The position numbers and the translations under genes are program-made. The notes under the pieces are model-generated. The model was not told the origin of the DNA. It worked only from the letters and a program-made list of their open reading frames with translations, and did no database searches. This document shows positions 1-10,757 of a stretch of 64,000 bases of DNA, in pieces. The stretch's first letter is position 1, and each line of letters starts with the position of its first letter. Origin of the DNA: Archangium violaceum Cb vi76 (GTDB lineage Bacteria > Myxococcota > Myxococcia > Myxococcales > Myxococcaceae). The DNA lies in NCBI RefSeq assembly GCF_000733295.1, contig NZ_JPMI01000214.1, forward strand, positions 1-64,000. The letters run 5' to 3'.

Positions 1-96
1 CGTTCTTCAACCCGTGGCCCACTGTGTGGACAGGGGTTCAACCCCGGGTCCGTGGCACCCTCACCCCGTCCCTCTCCCGGAGGGCGAGGGGAAATG
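1..96. repeat. composite intergenic repeat, copy A
   Basis: Two parts are visible. Positions 1-54 contain two TTCAACCC words separated by a G-rich spacer. Positions 55-96 are a hairpin element with CCCTCTCCC facing GGAGGGCGAGGG. The same two-part unit returns almost unchanged at 62808-62904, and the hairpin part alone recurs at four other sites. It lies downstream of the RtcB-family gene and codes for nothing convincing. The role is unknown; a mobile palindromic (REP-like) element is the simplest reading. Confidence 0.75.
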
Positions 97-153
97 GGCG
101 CGGGTCCGCGCATGTGCCCACGGGCAGGTTGGGCCCACGGGCAGGTTGTCGTC

Positions 154-1278
154 TTACTCGCGCCGGGTACGCGTCTTGTAGGTGAGCACGGGCGCCAGTG
201 TCGCCACCACCCGGACGAGCCCGGCGTCCACCAGATCCTGCACCACACGGTCGATGGCCTTGTACGCCGGAGGTGCCTCCTCGAAGAGCAGGTCGCGGTC
301 CTCGCAGATGACGTGGCTCTTGAAGGAGGTGCGGGTGAGGGCCTCGGGGGTGAAGCGCTCGCGCATCCGCTCGCGGGCACTGGTGCGCGTCCACTTGCGG
401 CCGGCCCCGTGCGCCAGGCTGTGGGCGTGGTTCACTCCGTCGCCCAGGGGCAGCACCAGGTAGCTCAGCGAGCCCCGGCTGCCGGGAATCACCACCGGCC
501 CCTGGTCCGAGGGCGCCGCGCCCTTGCGATGCAACCAGCAGGTGTGGCCGTCGTACTGCTTGGGGGTGACGCTGTTGTGGCAGACATCGAGCACCCGCCG
601 CCCCGACGCCGCGATGCCCTGCATCATCCTTCCGGCGATGGTGGCGCGATTGGCCCGCGCCCACTCCACGGCGTGGTCATGCCGCGCGAGGTATTGCCGC
701 GCCTCGTCCGAGTCTTCCACGAGGCTCCCGGTACCATGGCGGTCCACGTGGGCCCGGAGGATGGCCTCTCCCAGTCCGCGGGAGCCGGAGTGCACGAGCA
801 GCAGGAGCCGATCCGTTCCCAGCCCCAGCGCGGTGAAGGTCTCCGCGTCGTGCACCGAGTCCACCCGTTGCACCTCGGCGAAGTGGTTGCCGCCGCCCAC
901 CGTGCCGAGCGCCGCCTCGAAGCCGCAGGGCTTCACGCCCATGCTGGCGAGCACCGCGTCCGTGTTGCCCTCCCAGGGTCCATCCAGGTCCAGGCGCGCC
1001 GCCCAGCGCTCCGGCTTCGCCTTGCGCGCGGGCAGATCCAACTCCCAGAGGCCCATCCCACAGCCGATGTCGTTGCCCACGAGGAAGGGATAGAAGAGTC
1101 CCTCGGAGGCGAAGGCGGCGCCCACCGGTGCACCCTTGCCCGGGTGCAGGTCCGGCAGGCCCACCGCGGAGCGCATGCCGGGAAGTCGCGAGGCGGCCTC
1201 GAGCTGGCGGATGGCTTCACCCTCCACCCACGACTGGGGCGAGGCGATGACACGGACGTGAGGGGTGGGCGAGTGCAT
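154..1278 (-). CDS. RtcB-family RNA ligase (short RtcB2-like form)
   Basis: RtcB proteins join RNA 2',3'-cyclic phosphate or 3'-phosphate ends to 5'-OH ends using GTP and Mn2+. The expected metal and guanylylation motifs are present in order: VGNDIGCGM, GTVGGGNHF, LVHSGSRG, CHNSVT and AHGAGR, the last carrying the His that is guanylylated in RtcB. At 374 residues it is shorter than canonical RtcB (about 400-480) and resembles the form often paired with the release-factor-like protein PrfH. No prfH is visible, although the window edge is close downstream. Function as a ligase is inferred from motifs; whether it repairs tRNA or rRNA is not shown. Confidence 0.85.
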   Translation of the reverse strand: MHSPTPHVRVIASPQSWVEGEAIRQLEAASRLPGMRSAVGLPDLHPGKGAPVGAAFASEGLFYPFLVGNDIGCGMGLWELDLPARKAKPERWAARLDLDGPWEGNTDAVLASMGVKPCGFEAALGTVGGGNHFAEVQRVDSVHDAETFTALGLGTDRLLLLVHSGSRGLGEAILRAHVDRHGTGSLVEDSDEARQYLARHDHAVEWARANRATIAGRMMQGIAASGRRVLDVCHNSVTPKQYDGHTCWLHRKGAAPSDQGPVVIPGSRGSLSYLVLPLGDGVNHAHSLAHGAGRKWTRTSARERMRERFTPEALTRTSFKSHVICEDRDLLFEEAPPAYKAIDRVVQDLVDAGLVRVVATLAPVLTYKTRTRRE

Positions 1279-1351
1279 GTGCCCTCGGACGCGCAGGGCG
1301 TCCGGTGCCTGACGGGCGTGGGCGAGCCCTTTCTGGCGGCTCGCCCGCCCG

Positions 1352-2473
1352 CTAGATGCCCACGAGCTCGAAATGGGCGGACTGTTCGAGCTGGTGGACG
1401 CGTGAGCCTCGACGAAGGATGCCCCTCACGGTCACATAGCGCTGGGTGAGATGGGCCTCGGTCGCCTGGCGGTATTCAGCGGCTCCCAGCATGACGCGGA
1501 CCTTCAGCAATTCGTCTTCCCCCTGAGCCTGGAGCACGACGGCGCCTTCGACCTCTCCCTGCTCGCCCGGCTCTCCCATCAACTCCACGACCTTGCCGAC
1601 GAACTGGTTGGGTTGTGCCCCTCGAGATGGCCGGAGCTGATGGGACAGCTTCTCGATGGCCTCATACATGTTCCGATCCACATGGACTTCGGACGGCACC
1701 TGGGACTCGACGGGAAGCAGCGGGGACCAGGAACTGCGCAGCCGCAGGTCGGCGCTTTCATCAGGCGGCATCATCTCGACGAGTGCCTCGCAGAGGTTGG
1801 AGCTCACCACGGGCTCTCCCGGGGTAGGTTCGAGCACCCTTCCGGGCTCACCCGCCCGGACCGCCGAAGCCACATGTCCCACGGAGCGAAGGAGCAGCAG
1901 GGATGCTCGTCTCCCGAAGGCGTCTTCCTGGACCGACCGATGGGGCGCTACCTCTAGAGGAGCCTCCACTGTCAGGACGAAGCTCCCCACCTCCGTTTGC
2001 CCGAGACGGCATTCCTTCAGGAAGGCCTCGGCATCCGCGAGGCTCATGCGCGGGTGGAAGGTTGTCCCCGGGCGCTTGACGCTGCAGGCGCTGGACAGAA
2101 GGGCCTTGCGGACTCCGTTCACCAGGCTCAGCCCATTCTCGAGATGGATACCTCCATCCTGCGTCTCCGCTCCCTCCAAGGCGAAGCGGTGGAGATCCCT
2201 CCTGGGCCGCAGGAGGTCTCGCAGGATGCTCTCCGCCGGGCGTTTTTCGTGCTCGGCGATGCGCCGCACCACCGCGACCATCGCCTGGCCGTAATCGATG
2301 AGGTCGCGATCCAACGGCACCTGGACTTCCACGGAGGGAGCCCGGCCACTGTGATAGATGGCGGCCTGGAGACGGCGCGATGGGATGCGCTTCCACCCGT
2401 GTGCTTCGAGGTACGAGCGCACGTTCTGGTAGTCCACCCGGTCTCCGAGCGTGAGGAACTGCTCCGTGTTCAT
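1352..2473 (-). CDS. hypothetical protein coupled to the DUF4365 gene
   Basis: A 373-residue soluble protein that I do not recognise. There is no signal peptide or membrane segment. The last 90 residues (from FVGKVVELMGE) alternate short beta-like stretches and could be a small beta-barrel, but this is only a guess. Its ATG overlaps the stop of the upstream DUF4365 gene as ATGA, so the two are probably co-translated and may act together. Its expression would therefore be affected by the frameshift in the upstream gene. Confidence 0.6.
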   Translation of the reverse strand: MNTEQFLTLGDRVDYQNVRSYLEAHGWKRIPSRRLQAAIYHSGRAPSVEVQVPLDRDLIDYGQAMVAVVRRIAEHEKRPAESILRDLLRPRRDLHRFALEGAETQDGGIHLENGLSLVNGVRKALLSSACSVKRPGTTFHPRMSLADAEAFLKECRLGQTEVGSFVLTVEAPLEVAPHRSVQEDAFGRRASLLLLRSVGHVASAVRAGEPGRVLEPTPGEPVVSSNLCEALVEMMPPDESADLRLRSSWSPLLPVESQVPSEVHVDRNMYEAIEKLSHQLRPSRGAQPNQFVGKVVELMGEPGEQGEVEGAVVLQAQGEDELLKVRVMLGAAEYRQATEAHLTQRYVTVRGILRRGSRVHQLEQSAHFELVGI

Positions 2474-2983
2474 GACACGAGCTCCTCTTCACGAGCCACC
2501 TTGCGCAGCAGGTCGCGCAGGGTGTCCAGGTCGAACGTCCGTCCGCGCGACAGCCGGACCGTCTGACTCGTTTCGTTGGACGTGGGGGGGGGCTCCTCGA
2601 AGCGAGAGCCAATAAGCGCACCGCCGCAGGATGAGTGATTCCTCGGTGAAGGTGAGCCAGTGCCGCTCGTCTTCAGGCAGGACGAACACCACGAGGATTC
2701 GAGGCACGAGCGAGGGGGCGCTGAGATCGTCGTAATTCTTCCGGGAGAGTGCGAAGGAGAACTCGTCCGAGGGCAGTGGCTCCAACACCGTCGCCTTGAG
2801 CTGGATGGCCAGCTCGGGCGAGGTGAGGACGGCGTCCTCGGCCAGCAGGCCACGCGCGCACACCTTGAGATCCACGCTGTCATGGTCCTTGCGGATCTCC
2901 TCGATGGAGAACCCGGCTCGCGAAGCAATGGCCCGGACATACGCGAGGCTCAACTCCTCCTTGATGTCGTTGGGACTCAACAT
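2470..2983 (-). CDS. DUF4365 domain protein, frameshifted in a G tract
   Basis: The N-terminal 130 residues (IKEELSLAYVRAIA, then SVDLKV, then ELAIQLKAT, then a central FVLPEDERHW stretch) fit the DUF4365 family, which is thought to have a PD-(D/E)XK nuclease-like fold; the D...QLK pattern matches. The reading frame breaks at a run of about nine G at roughly 2584-2592. In one frame translation runs to 2489 with a low-complexity tail. In the other frame the sequence continues sensibly (TSNETSQTVRLSR ... REEELVS) to a TGA that overlaps the next ATG. The full span is 514 bases, so removing one base restores about 170 residues. The cause is assembly error, mutation or tract slippage. The start is ATG at 2983, 13 bases after rlmH. 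Confidence 0.65.
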
Positions 2984-2996
2984 GCCGCCTGCCCGC

Positions 2997-3461
2997 CTAC
3001 TTGTGGTACGGCTCGCCCTTGAGAATGGTGAAGGCGCGGTAGAGCTGCTCCACCAGCACCACCCGCGCCAGCCGGTGCGGCAGCGTCATCTTCGACAGCG
3101 AGAGCACCAGGTCCGCGGATTGTCTCACCCGCTCGTCCAGGCCCTCGTCCCCGCCGATGACGAGCAGCAAGTCCTTCGCGCCATCCTGGGCCCGGCCCAC
3201 GTACCGGCTGAGCTCCACCGAATCCAGCAGCTTGCCCCGCTCATCGAGCGCGACAATCAGGTCCTGCGGCTTGCGGCGCGAGAGGATGGCCTCGGCCTCG
3301 GCGGCCTTGGCGTCCGGCGCCTTGCCCTTCTTCCCACCCGCCTCGGGGAGCTCCAGCAGCTCGAAGCGGGTGTAGTGGGCCAGGCGCGAGGCGTACTCCT
3401 GGACCGCGGGCTCATAGAGGCCCGAGCGGTCCTTGCCGATGGAGAGGAGCCGGACCTTCAG
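2997..3461 (-). CDS. rlmH: 23S rRNA pseudouridine-1915 N3-methyltransferase RlmH, CTG start
   Basis: RlmH is a SPOUT methyltransferase that methylates pseudouridine 1915 in helix 69 of 23S rRNA on 70S ribosomes. The C-terminal knot is intact: [31 protein letters not shown] and a terminal GEPYHK. Translation upstream stays open and reads [17 protein letters not shown], the normal N-terminus, but there is no ATG, GTG or TTG in frame ahead of it. The only sensible start is CTG at 3461, overlapping the rsfS stop as CTGA. This gives 154 residues, matching the family length of about 155. Starting at the first conventional codon (GTG at 3218) would delete the N-terminal half. It is probably coupled to rsfS translation. 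Confidence 0.88.
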   Translation of the reverse strand: MKVRLLSIGKDRSGLYEPAVQEYASRLAHYTRFELLELPEAGGKKGKAPDAKAAEAEAILSRRKPQDLIVALDERGKLLDSVELSRYVGRAQDGAKDLLLVIGGDEGLDERVRQSADLVLSLSKMTLPHRLARVVLVEQLYRAFTILKGEPYHK

Positions 3462-3991
3462 GCCACCTTCTCCCGCGCGGCGTCGGCCCAGAGGCCCTCG
3501 AGGTCATAGTGGGAGCGCGCCTCGGAGAAGAAGAGGTGCGACACCACCTCGCCGAAGTCCAGGAGCACCCACTGGCCCGTGTCCATGCCCTCGTGGCCGA
3601 TGGGGCGCAGGTTCTCCGTCTCCTTGAGGGTCTTCAGCACGTGCTCGGCCATGGCGGACACCTGCCGGTCGCTCTCGCCCGAGGCCACCACGAAGTAGTC
3701 CGCGTAGGACGTCATCCCGCGCACGTCGAGGATGACGATGTCCAACGCCTTCTTGTCCGAGAGCAGGGTGCCAATCTTGCGCGCCAGGGCATGGGCGCGC
3801 GGGTTCTCCGCGGGAGCCCCCGGGGCCGCGCCTCCTGGGGTCAACGCCTTCTTCTTGGTCGTCTTCTTCCGCGCGGGCAGCTTCTTGGCCGCTCCCTTCT
3901 TCGCCGCGGTCTTGGTGCGTGTGGCCAGCGACGGCGCGCTCTTCTTCTTCGCCGCGGGCTTCTTCGTGGTCGTCTTCTTCTTGGTTGCCAT
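3458..3991 (-). CDS. rsfS: ribosomal silencing factor RsfS with Lys/Ala-rich N-terminal extension
   Basis: RsfS binds ribosomal protein uL14 (L14) and blocks subunit joining under starvation. The conserved domain covers roughly the last 110 residues: [54 protein letters not shown] and [17 protein letters not shown]. Ahead of it are about 65 residues made largely of Lys, Ala, Thr and Pro (repeated KK and AAKK words), resembling histone H1-like tails. Most RsfS proteins lack this. I start at MATKKK (3991); a second Met five codons upstream is possible. It lies between proA and rlmH in the same operon. Confidence 0.9.
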   Translation of the reverse strand: MATKKKTTTKKPAAKKKSAPSLATRTKTAAKKGAAKKLPARKKTTKKKALTPGGAAPGAPAENPRAHALARKIGTLLSDKKALDIVILDVRGMTSYADYFVVASGESDRQVSAMAEHVLKTLKETENLRPIGHEGMDTGQWVLLDFGEVVSHLFFSEARSHYDLEGLWADAAREKVA

Positions 3992-4007
3992 ACGTGTCCG
4001 GCGCACC

Positions 4008-5276
4008 CTAGCGCACCTGCCCCTGTCCCAGAATGACGTACTTCTGGCTGGTCAACTCTCGCAACCCCATGGGCCCAAAAGCGTGCAGTCGGCTGGTGGA
4101 AATCCCGATCTCCGCCCCCAGGCCCAGCTCGCCCCCGTCGTTGAAGCGGGTGGAGGCGTTCCACGCCACCGCGCTCGCCTGGGCCTCCCGGGTGAAGCGT
4201 CCCGCCACCGCCTCGTCCGCGGTGACGATGGCTTCCGTGTGTTCGCTTCCGTACCGGGCGATGTGACCCAGCGCGTCGTCCAGTCCGTCCACCACCTTCA
4301 CCGCCAGGATGAGGTCCAGGAACTCCCGCCCCCAGTCGTCCTCCGAGGCCGGGTTCACCGCCACCCCGGCGCGTGACAGCACTCGCACCGTGGCCGCGTC
4401 CCCGCGCAGTTCCACCCCCTTGCCCACCAGTTCCCGGCCCACCTGGGGCAGGAAGCGCTCCGCCACCGCCCGGTCCACCAGCAGGCACTCCGCGGCGTTG
4501 CACACCCCCGGGCGGCTCGTCTTCGCGTTGACGGCGATCCGCGTGGCCATGTCCAGGTCCGCCGCCGCGTGCACGTACACGTGGCAGACGCCCTTGTAGT
4601 GCTTCACCACCGGAATCCGCGCGTTCTCCGCCACGAAGCGGATGAGGCCCTCGCCGCCGCGCGGAATGCACAAATCAATCAGCCCCTCCAGCTTCAGCAG
4701 CTCCAGCAGCGTCTCGCGCTCGCCCGGGGGCACCGGCTGGATGCACGCGGCCGGCAGTCCCGCCTCGGTGAGGCCCGCCGCCAGCGCCGAGGCGATGGCC
4801 GCGTTCGAGCGCGCCGCCTCGCTCCCGCCGCGCAGCAGCGCCGCGTTGCCGCTCTTGAGGCACAGCGCCGCCGCGTCGCTCGTCACGTTGGGGCGGGCCT
4901 CGTAGATCATCAGCACCACCCCCAGCGGCAGCCGCACCTTGCGCACGTGCAGGCCGTTGGGCCGGTCCCACTCCTCCGTCACCTCGCCCACCGGATCCTT
5001 CAGGCCGGCCACCGACTCCACCGCCCGGGCCATGCCCTCCACCCGCGAGGCGTCCAGCAGCAACCGGTCCAGGAAGGCCTCTCCTTTCCCGGAGGCCCGC
5101 GCGGCGGCCATGTCCGCCTCGTTGGCGGCGAGCAGGGTGGGGAGGGCCCCGCGCAGGTGGCGCGCCATGGCCCGCAGGGCCTCATCCTTCTGGCCGGTGG
5201 GGGCGGTGGCGAGCACACGGGAGGCCGCCCGGGCGGCCTCGGCGAGGGAGCGCACGTCTTGCTTGGCAACGGACAT
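4008..5276 (-). CDS. proA: gamma-glutamyl phosphate reductase ProA
   Basis: ProA makes glutamate-5-semialdehyde from gamma-glutamyl phosphate with NADPH, the second step of proline synthesis. It is an aldehyde-dehydrogenase-fold protein of 422 residues, the usual size. Visible motifs are [50 protein letters not shown] and the catalytic-Cys stretch [13 protein letters not shown]. It ends with [16 protein letters not shown], as expected. The gene is followed 16 bases later by rsfS on the same strand. No proB is seen in the window. Confidence 0.96.
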   Translation of the reverse strand: MSVAKQDVRSLAEAARAASRVLATAPTGQKDEALRAMARHLRGALPTLLAANEADMAAARASGKGEAFLDRLLLDASRVEGMARAVESVAGLKDPVGEVTEEWDRPNGLHVRKVRLPLGVVLMIYEARPNVTSDAAALCLKSGNAALLRGGSEAARSNAAIASALAAGLTEAGLPAACIQPVPPGERETLLELLKLEGLIDLCIPRGGEGLIRFVAENARIPVVKHYKGVCHVYVHAAADLDMATRIAVNAKTSRPGVCNAAECLLVDRAVAERFLPQVGRELVGKGVELRGDAATVRVLSRAGVAVNPASEDDWGREFLDLILAVKVVDGLDDALGHIARYGSEHTEAIVTADEAVAGRFTREAQASAVAWNASTRFNDGGELGLGAEIGISTSRLHAFGPMGLRELTSQKYVILGQGQVR

Positions 5277-5298
5277 GCCTCTCCTCTATCACCGCCCC

Positions 5299-5613
5299 AT
5301 GAGCAACGCCCGGTTGGAGCAGTTCAAGCAGATGGCGGCCGAGTTCCCCGACGCGCCCATGGCGCACTTCTCCCTGGGAAAGGCCTATTTGGAGCTGAGG
5401 CAGTACGCCGAGGCGGCCCAGGCCCTGGAGACGGCGGTGCGGTTGGATCCCCAGTACGCCGCGGCCATGGTGTCCCTGGGGGATGCCTACACCGGCGCGG
5501 GGCAGACGCAGAAGGCCCGCGAGGTGCTCACCCGCGCCCGCGACACGGCGCTCGCCCAGAGCCACGCCAGCCTCGCCGAGGAGATCGACGAGCGGCTGTC
5601 CGGCCTGGACTGA
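5299..5613 (+). CDS. small tetratricopeptide-repeat protein
   Basis: A 104-residue soluble protein made of about two TPR units (MAHFSLGKAYLELRQYAEAAQALETA and the following AAMVSLGDAYTGAGQTQKAREVL), so it is probably a protein-protein adaptor. The ATG is 22 bases from the divergent proA start, leaving almost no room for separate promoters, so the two promoters must overlap. The partner is unknown. Confidence 0.8.
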   Translation: MSNARLEQFKQMAAEFPDAPMAHFSLGKAYLELRQYAEAAQALETAVRLDPQYAAAMVSLGDAYTGAGQTQKAREVLTRARDTALAQSHASLAEEIDERLSGLD

Positions 5614-5636
5614 GCCCGACTCCGGAGTGAGGCACA

Positions 5637-6698
5637 CTACGGCCGCCAGGTGAGGCCCACTCCGCCCACCTGGCGGAAGTAGAAGAGGCCGTTGCGCGAC
5701 AGTTCGGTGCCGTACATCGCGAAGGAGAGCTCCACGTCCACCCGCTCGACCAGGGGCCGGGCCAGCTTCAGCGACAGCATGTGCTGCGCCTCCTCGTCGT
5801 CGACCAGGGTGATCTCCGGCGAGAGGAAGACGCCGTCCGGATAGGCGTTGAGGCCCAGCGCGCCCTGGGCCATGAGCGTCAGCTTCCAGGGCAGCCGCAC
5901 CCCCGCGGTGCCGCTCAGCCGGTGGCGCTGCAGGGACTCGCCATAGCTGTTGGAGCTGGTCTCCAGGTACGAATAGGACAGCCCCAGCGCGAGCGGGCCC
6001 TTGTAGCTGTAGCTGGCGCTCGCCATCAGTGCCGCGTCCTGGCGCCGTCCCGTCCACGAGGGTGTGGTACCCGGCGGGTACCTCACGGAGGCGCTGTAGC
6101 GGCGCTGGCCGTACTCACCCATGACGGTGAAGGCGTGGCGCCGGTCCAGGCGGAAACGCGCGAGGAAGCCCACCTCGGGGCTGCCGAAGCTGGCGGAGAA
6201 GTCCGGCCGGTAGAGGAAGCGATGCGCTCCGGCGCGCAGGCGCAGGGAGAGCCGCGCATCCGGGGCGTGCTCCAGGAAGGCGAACGCCGCCAGGTCCGTG
6301 TACGCGCGGCTGCCGCCCCGCCGGTCCTTGGCCCGCCCCTCCACGCCCACGCCCAGCGTCTGGCCCACGGCGAGCGAGGCCTCCAGCGCGGCGGCCTGCA
6401 CCAGCACGTCCTCGTTGGGGAAGGCCACGTACTTGCGGCCCCCACCGTCATAGCGGCCCACCAGTTGCCAGCGGTCCGCGGTGTAGCGGCCCTCCGCCGT
6501 GACGAGCAGGCCGAGCACCGCGTCCGTGGTGTCCGGGCGCGACGCTCCCTGGTAGAAGTCGCGCGGCGCGTTGCCATCCAGCATCAGCCGGCCCGACACG
6601 CGCAGCTGTCCCTCCACGTCGGCGGCTCGAGCGCCACCGGCGAGCGCCAGGGTTGACACCACGAGCGCGGAGAGGAGCCGTTTCAACGGGCGCACCAT
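5637..6698 (-). CDS. probable outer-membrane beta-barrel protein
   Basis: A 353-residue exported protein. MVRPLKRLLSALVVSTLALAGGARA is a clear signal peptide with an AxA cleavage site. The rest alternates polar and aromatic residues in about a dozen amphipathic strands (YTADRWQLVGRYD, HAFTVMGEYGQRRY, LALGLSYSYLETS) and ends in an aromatic-rich strand VGGVGLTWRP, typical of outer-membrane barrels. I chose the Met just before the signal peptide; the open frame extends about 100 codons further upstream with no protein-like character. The cargo or function is unknown. Confidence 0.7.
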   Translation of the reverse strand: MVRPLKRLLSALVVSTLALAGGARAADVEGQLRVSGRLMLDGNAPRDFYQGASRPDTTDAVLGLLVTAEGRYTADRWQLVGRYDGGGRKYVAFPNEDVLVQAAALEASLAVGQTLGVGVEGRAKDRRGGSRAYTDLAAFAFLEHAPDARLSLRLRAGAHRFLYRPDFSASFGSPEVGFLARFRLDRRHAFTVMGEYGQRRYSASVRYPPGTTPSWTGRRQDAALMASASYSYKGPLALGLSYSYLETSSNSYGESLQRHRLSGTAGVRLPWKLTLMAQGALGLNAYPDGVFLSPEITLVDDEEAQHMLSLKLARPLVERVDVELSFAMYGTELSRNGLFYFRQVGGVGLTWRP

Positions 6699-6792
6699 AC
6701 TCCGTACACTGGCCGCATGCCCTGTCCACGAGAGGGCAGCCGGCCGGGCGGGGCGATGACTGCGCGCCCGGACGATCGGTAGAGTGGGTGTC

Positions 6793-7335
6793 ATGCGACT
6801 CACTTCCGTACTCTCCGTATATGCCCTGCTCGCGCTCGTGGCCTGCGGCCCCCCCGGCTTCCTGGCGGAGGTGAAGGGCGAGACCACCGTGGCGGGAGAT
6901 CCCACGGGCATCTCCACCGTCCTCGACGCGTTCCCGGCCATTGGCAGCTTCTCCAACCTCGACTTCGACCAGAACCAGGACTTCAAGAACCAGGGCGTCA
7001 CCAAGGACCAGGTGTCCTCCGTGAAGCTTCAGGCCCTGGAGCTCAAGGTGCTCTCCCCCTCGGACCAGGACTTCTCCTTCCTCGACACGCTGGAGTTCTA
7101 CGCCAAGACGGGGGACCAGGAGGTGCTGGTGGCCTCCAAGCGGAACATCTCCTCGCTGGGCCTCAAGGCACCCAACCCGGTGCTGGTGCTGGACGTGACG
7201 GACGCGGAGCTGCAGCCCTTCATCACCGCACCCTCCATGAGCCTCAGCGTGCGAGGCAAGGGCCGCAAGCCCGCGAGGGAAGTACGCCTGGAGGCCAACG
7301 TGAAGCTGCTCGTGCAGGCGCGGCTGCTGGACTAG
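6793..7335 (+). CDS. putative lipoprotein
   Basis: A 180-residue protein with a type II signal peptide (LLALVAC, predicted lipidated Cys about residue 18). The mature part is a beta-rich domain of unknown family (QALELKVLSPSDQDFSFLDTLEFYAKT). It is divergent from the barrel protein at 5637-6698, and the two starts are about 95 bases apart, so both may share a control region. Its stop overlaps the last 4 bases of the convergent gene at 7332. Confidence 0.7.
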   Translation: MRLTSVLSVYALLALVACGPPGFLAEVKGETTVAGDPTGISTVLDAFPAIGSFSNLDFDQNQDFKNQGVTKDQVSSVKLQALELKVLSPSDQDFSFLDTLEFYAKTGDQEVLVASKRNISSLGLKAPNPVLVLDVTDAELQPFITAPSMSLSVRGKGRKPAREVRLEANVKLLVQARLLD

Positions 7336-8423
7336 CGCAGCTCGCGGGCCCTGCGCTCCAGCGAGCCCGCGCGGGAGTCCAGCTCTCGCGCGAGCGACTC
7401 GAGCCGGGCCGCCTCCGCCTCCAGGCCGCGGAGATCCTCCGGGTTGCCGCTGGCGAGCACCTGGGCACGCACCGTGCCCACCTGGGGCCGGTTGTCCGAG
7501 GCGCGGTAGACGGGCGACTGGGATTGGTCCCCCATCTCCACGCCGCCGCCTCCTCCTCCCGGTGTGGGCACCGGATCGCCCGAGCCCGGGTTCTGGAGCG
7601 GAGGGGGCGGGGCCGCATCCCCTTGGCCGCCCCCCGAGGCGTACTCCTGAGGCGCGTTGAAGAGGCCGCCGCGGCTGCGCTGGGAGGCCTCCACGGAGAT
7701 GGACTTCGTGGAGGCGTTGAAGCGCAGGCGCATCTGCCGGTCCTGCTCGTCGAACATCGACTCCTCGCCGAGGAAGTCGCTCATGCGCCGCTCCAGCTCG
7801 CGCTCCTCGCGCAGCTCGGTGATGCGGCCGCGCAGGGCCCGCAGGCGCTGGCGTACCTTGTCCTCGGAGTCGCGCAGCACGTCCGCCTGCTCCAGGAGAT
7901 CCTCGGGGTCGTCGCTGGACTCACGGCGGTCGAGCGCCGGCACCTGGGAGGCGGGCAGGGCGGAGCGCAGCGCGTCGCGCTCGGCGCGCAGGTCGCGCAT
8001 GCGGGCAATCAGCTTGGAGCGGGCCTCGCGGTCCGGGGTGGCGTCCCAGGCGGCACGCACCCGGGCCAGCTCCTCGGAGAGCGCCGAGTGCAGCGCCAGG
8101 TTGCGGCGCTCCGCCTCGGTCTCGGCCCCGGCGAGCGACTGGGCCAGCCCGGAGAGCTGGCCGGACAGCTCCTGGGACTGCCGCAGCGCCGTCTCCAGGT
8201 CCGGGCCCGCCACCAGCCGGCCCTTCTGCTCGGCCTTGAGCTGCTCGATGCGGCCGGCCAGGGTGTTGAGCTCCGCGCGCAGCACCTGCTGCCGGTCTCT
8301 CAGGTCGCGCACCTGGGTGCGCGCCGTCCGGGCCTCGGCCCGCAGCCCGTCCACGCCCGAGGCCGCCCACACGGGCGTTCCCAGGGAGAGACACAGCAGC
8401 AGGGGGAGCAGGACGCGCTTCAT
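7332..8423 (-). CDS. exported coiled-coil protein
   Basis: A 363-residue protein. MKRVLLPLLLCLSLGTPVWA is a signal peptide, followed by about 230 residues of heptad-patterned helix rich in Arg, Glu and Leu, then a Gly/Pro-rich linker and a last short coiled coil (LRGLEAEAARLESLARELDS). No enzyme motif is seen. It is probably a periplasmic structural or scaffold protein. I start at MKRVLL, since the longer open frame adds only low-information sequence. Confidence 0.7.
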   Translation of the reverse strand: MKRVLLPLLLCLSLGTPVWAASGVDGLRAEARTARTQVRDLRDRQQVLRAELNTLAGRIEQLKAEQKGRLVAGPDLETALRQSQELSGQLSGLAQSLAGAETEAERRNLALHSALSEELARVRAAWDATPDREARSKLIARMRDLRAERDALRSALPASQVPALDRRESSDDPEDLLEQADVLRDSEDKVRQRLRALRGRITELREERELERRMSDFLGEESMFDEQDRQMRLRFNASTKSISVEASQRSRGGLFNAPQEYASGGGQGDAAPPPPLQNPGSGDPVPTPGGGGGGVEMGDQSQSPVYRASDNRPQVGTVRAQVLASGNPEDLRGLEAEAARLESLARELDSRAGSLERRARELR

Positions 8424-8664
8424 CAACCCCCTCCCCAGAGCAAGCCGGATGCCAGGGCCCCGCCACGACAGGGCGATTCGCCGTCCACGAAACCCGAGAG
8501 GTTCCGGGGACTTCGCACACGGGGGGGCCAGGGCTGGCGGGGAGGATTGACGGAAAACCACGATGGGAGCGGGGGGACGGTAGATTTTCGAGGGGACGGT
8601 TTCTTTTTTACAGCCAGACGCGCCGGTCCGCCACCCGCCGTGCGCCAGCCCGTGGGGGGCGGGC

Positions 8665-10074
<1,410 letters not shown>

Positions 10075-10111
10075 GGACGCGACCATATATCAGTGCACAA
10101 TGCGCCCGCCC

Positions 10112-10681
10112 ATGAGTACCCCCCTGACTTCCCTGCACGAGTTGCTGGCCCGCCACGTTCCCTCGGACGACAAGGAGCGGGAGGACCTGGCGAAGATGCG
10201 CGCCCTGGCCACGGAGTTGGAGAAGCCCTTCTCCCGAGCGCAGGAGCGGGGGCACTTCACCGGCAGTGCGGTGGTGGTGGACCCGGCGGGCGAGCGGGTG
10301 GTGATGGTGCACCACGGGAAGCTGAAGCGGTGGTTGCAGCCGGGCGGGCACGCGGAGGAGGCGGACGCGGGCAGCATGGAGGCCACGGCGCTGCGCGAGG
10401 CGCGGGAGGAGACGGGCTGCCGGGTGCGGCCGCACGCGAGCGCGCCGAGGCCGCTGGACGTGGACATCCACACCATTCCGGCGCGCAAGGACGAGCCGGA
10501 GCACGTGCACCTGGACGTGCGCTACCTGGTGGTGGCGGAGGACCCGGAGGCGTTGGCGCATGATCCGGGCGAGTCCTCGGGCGCGCAGTGGCTGACGTGG
10601 GACGAGGCGCTGGCGCGGGCGGACGAGGCGCCCCTGCGGCGCATGATGGAGAAGGCGCGGGCCGTGGTGCGCGGGGGCTGA
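10112..10681 (+). CDS. Nudix hydrolase
   Basis: A 189-residue protein whose core holds the Nudix metal-binding signature: GGHAEEADAG...ALREAREETG, with the two-residue spacer insertion seen in a common bacterial subfamily that begins WLQPGGH. It should hydrolyse a nucleoside diphosphate linked to another moiety, but the substrate cannot be read from sequence. An alternative ATG lies four codons upstream (10100). The gene is divergent from the NtrC-type regulator, with starts 37 bases apart. Confidence 0.88.
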   Translation: MSTPLTSLHELLARHVPSDDKEREDLAKMRALATELEKPFSRAQERGHFTGSAVVVDPAGERVVMVHHGKLKRWLQPGGHAEEADAGSMEATALREAREETGCRVRPHASAPRPLDVDIHTIPARKDEPEHVHLDVRYLVVAEDPEALAHDPGESSGAQWLTWDEALARADEAPLRRMMEKARAVVRGG

Positions 10682-10757
10682 GGTCTCTGGAGGCGGAAGA
10701 CCGGGCACGAGCGGACCAGGTGCCGCTGGCCCGCCGCATGCTCGAGCGCGGTCCGCC

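Noticed and set aside
1-60. tRNA-like T arm (GGGGTTCAACCCC) in the composite repeat
   Set aside because: No acceptor stem, D arm or anticodon arm around it; the word is simply palindromic.
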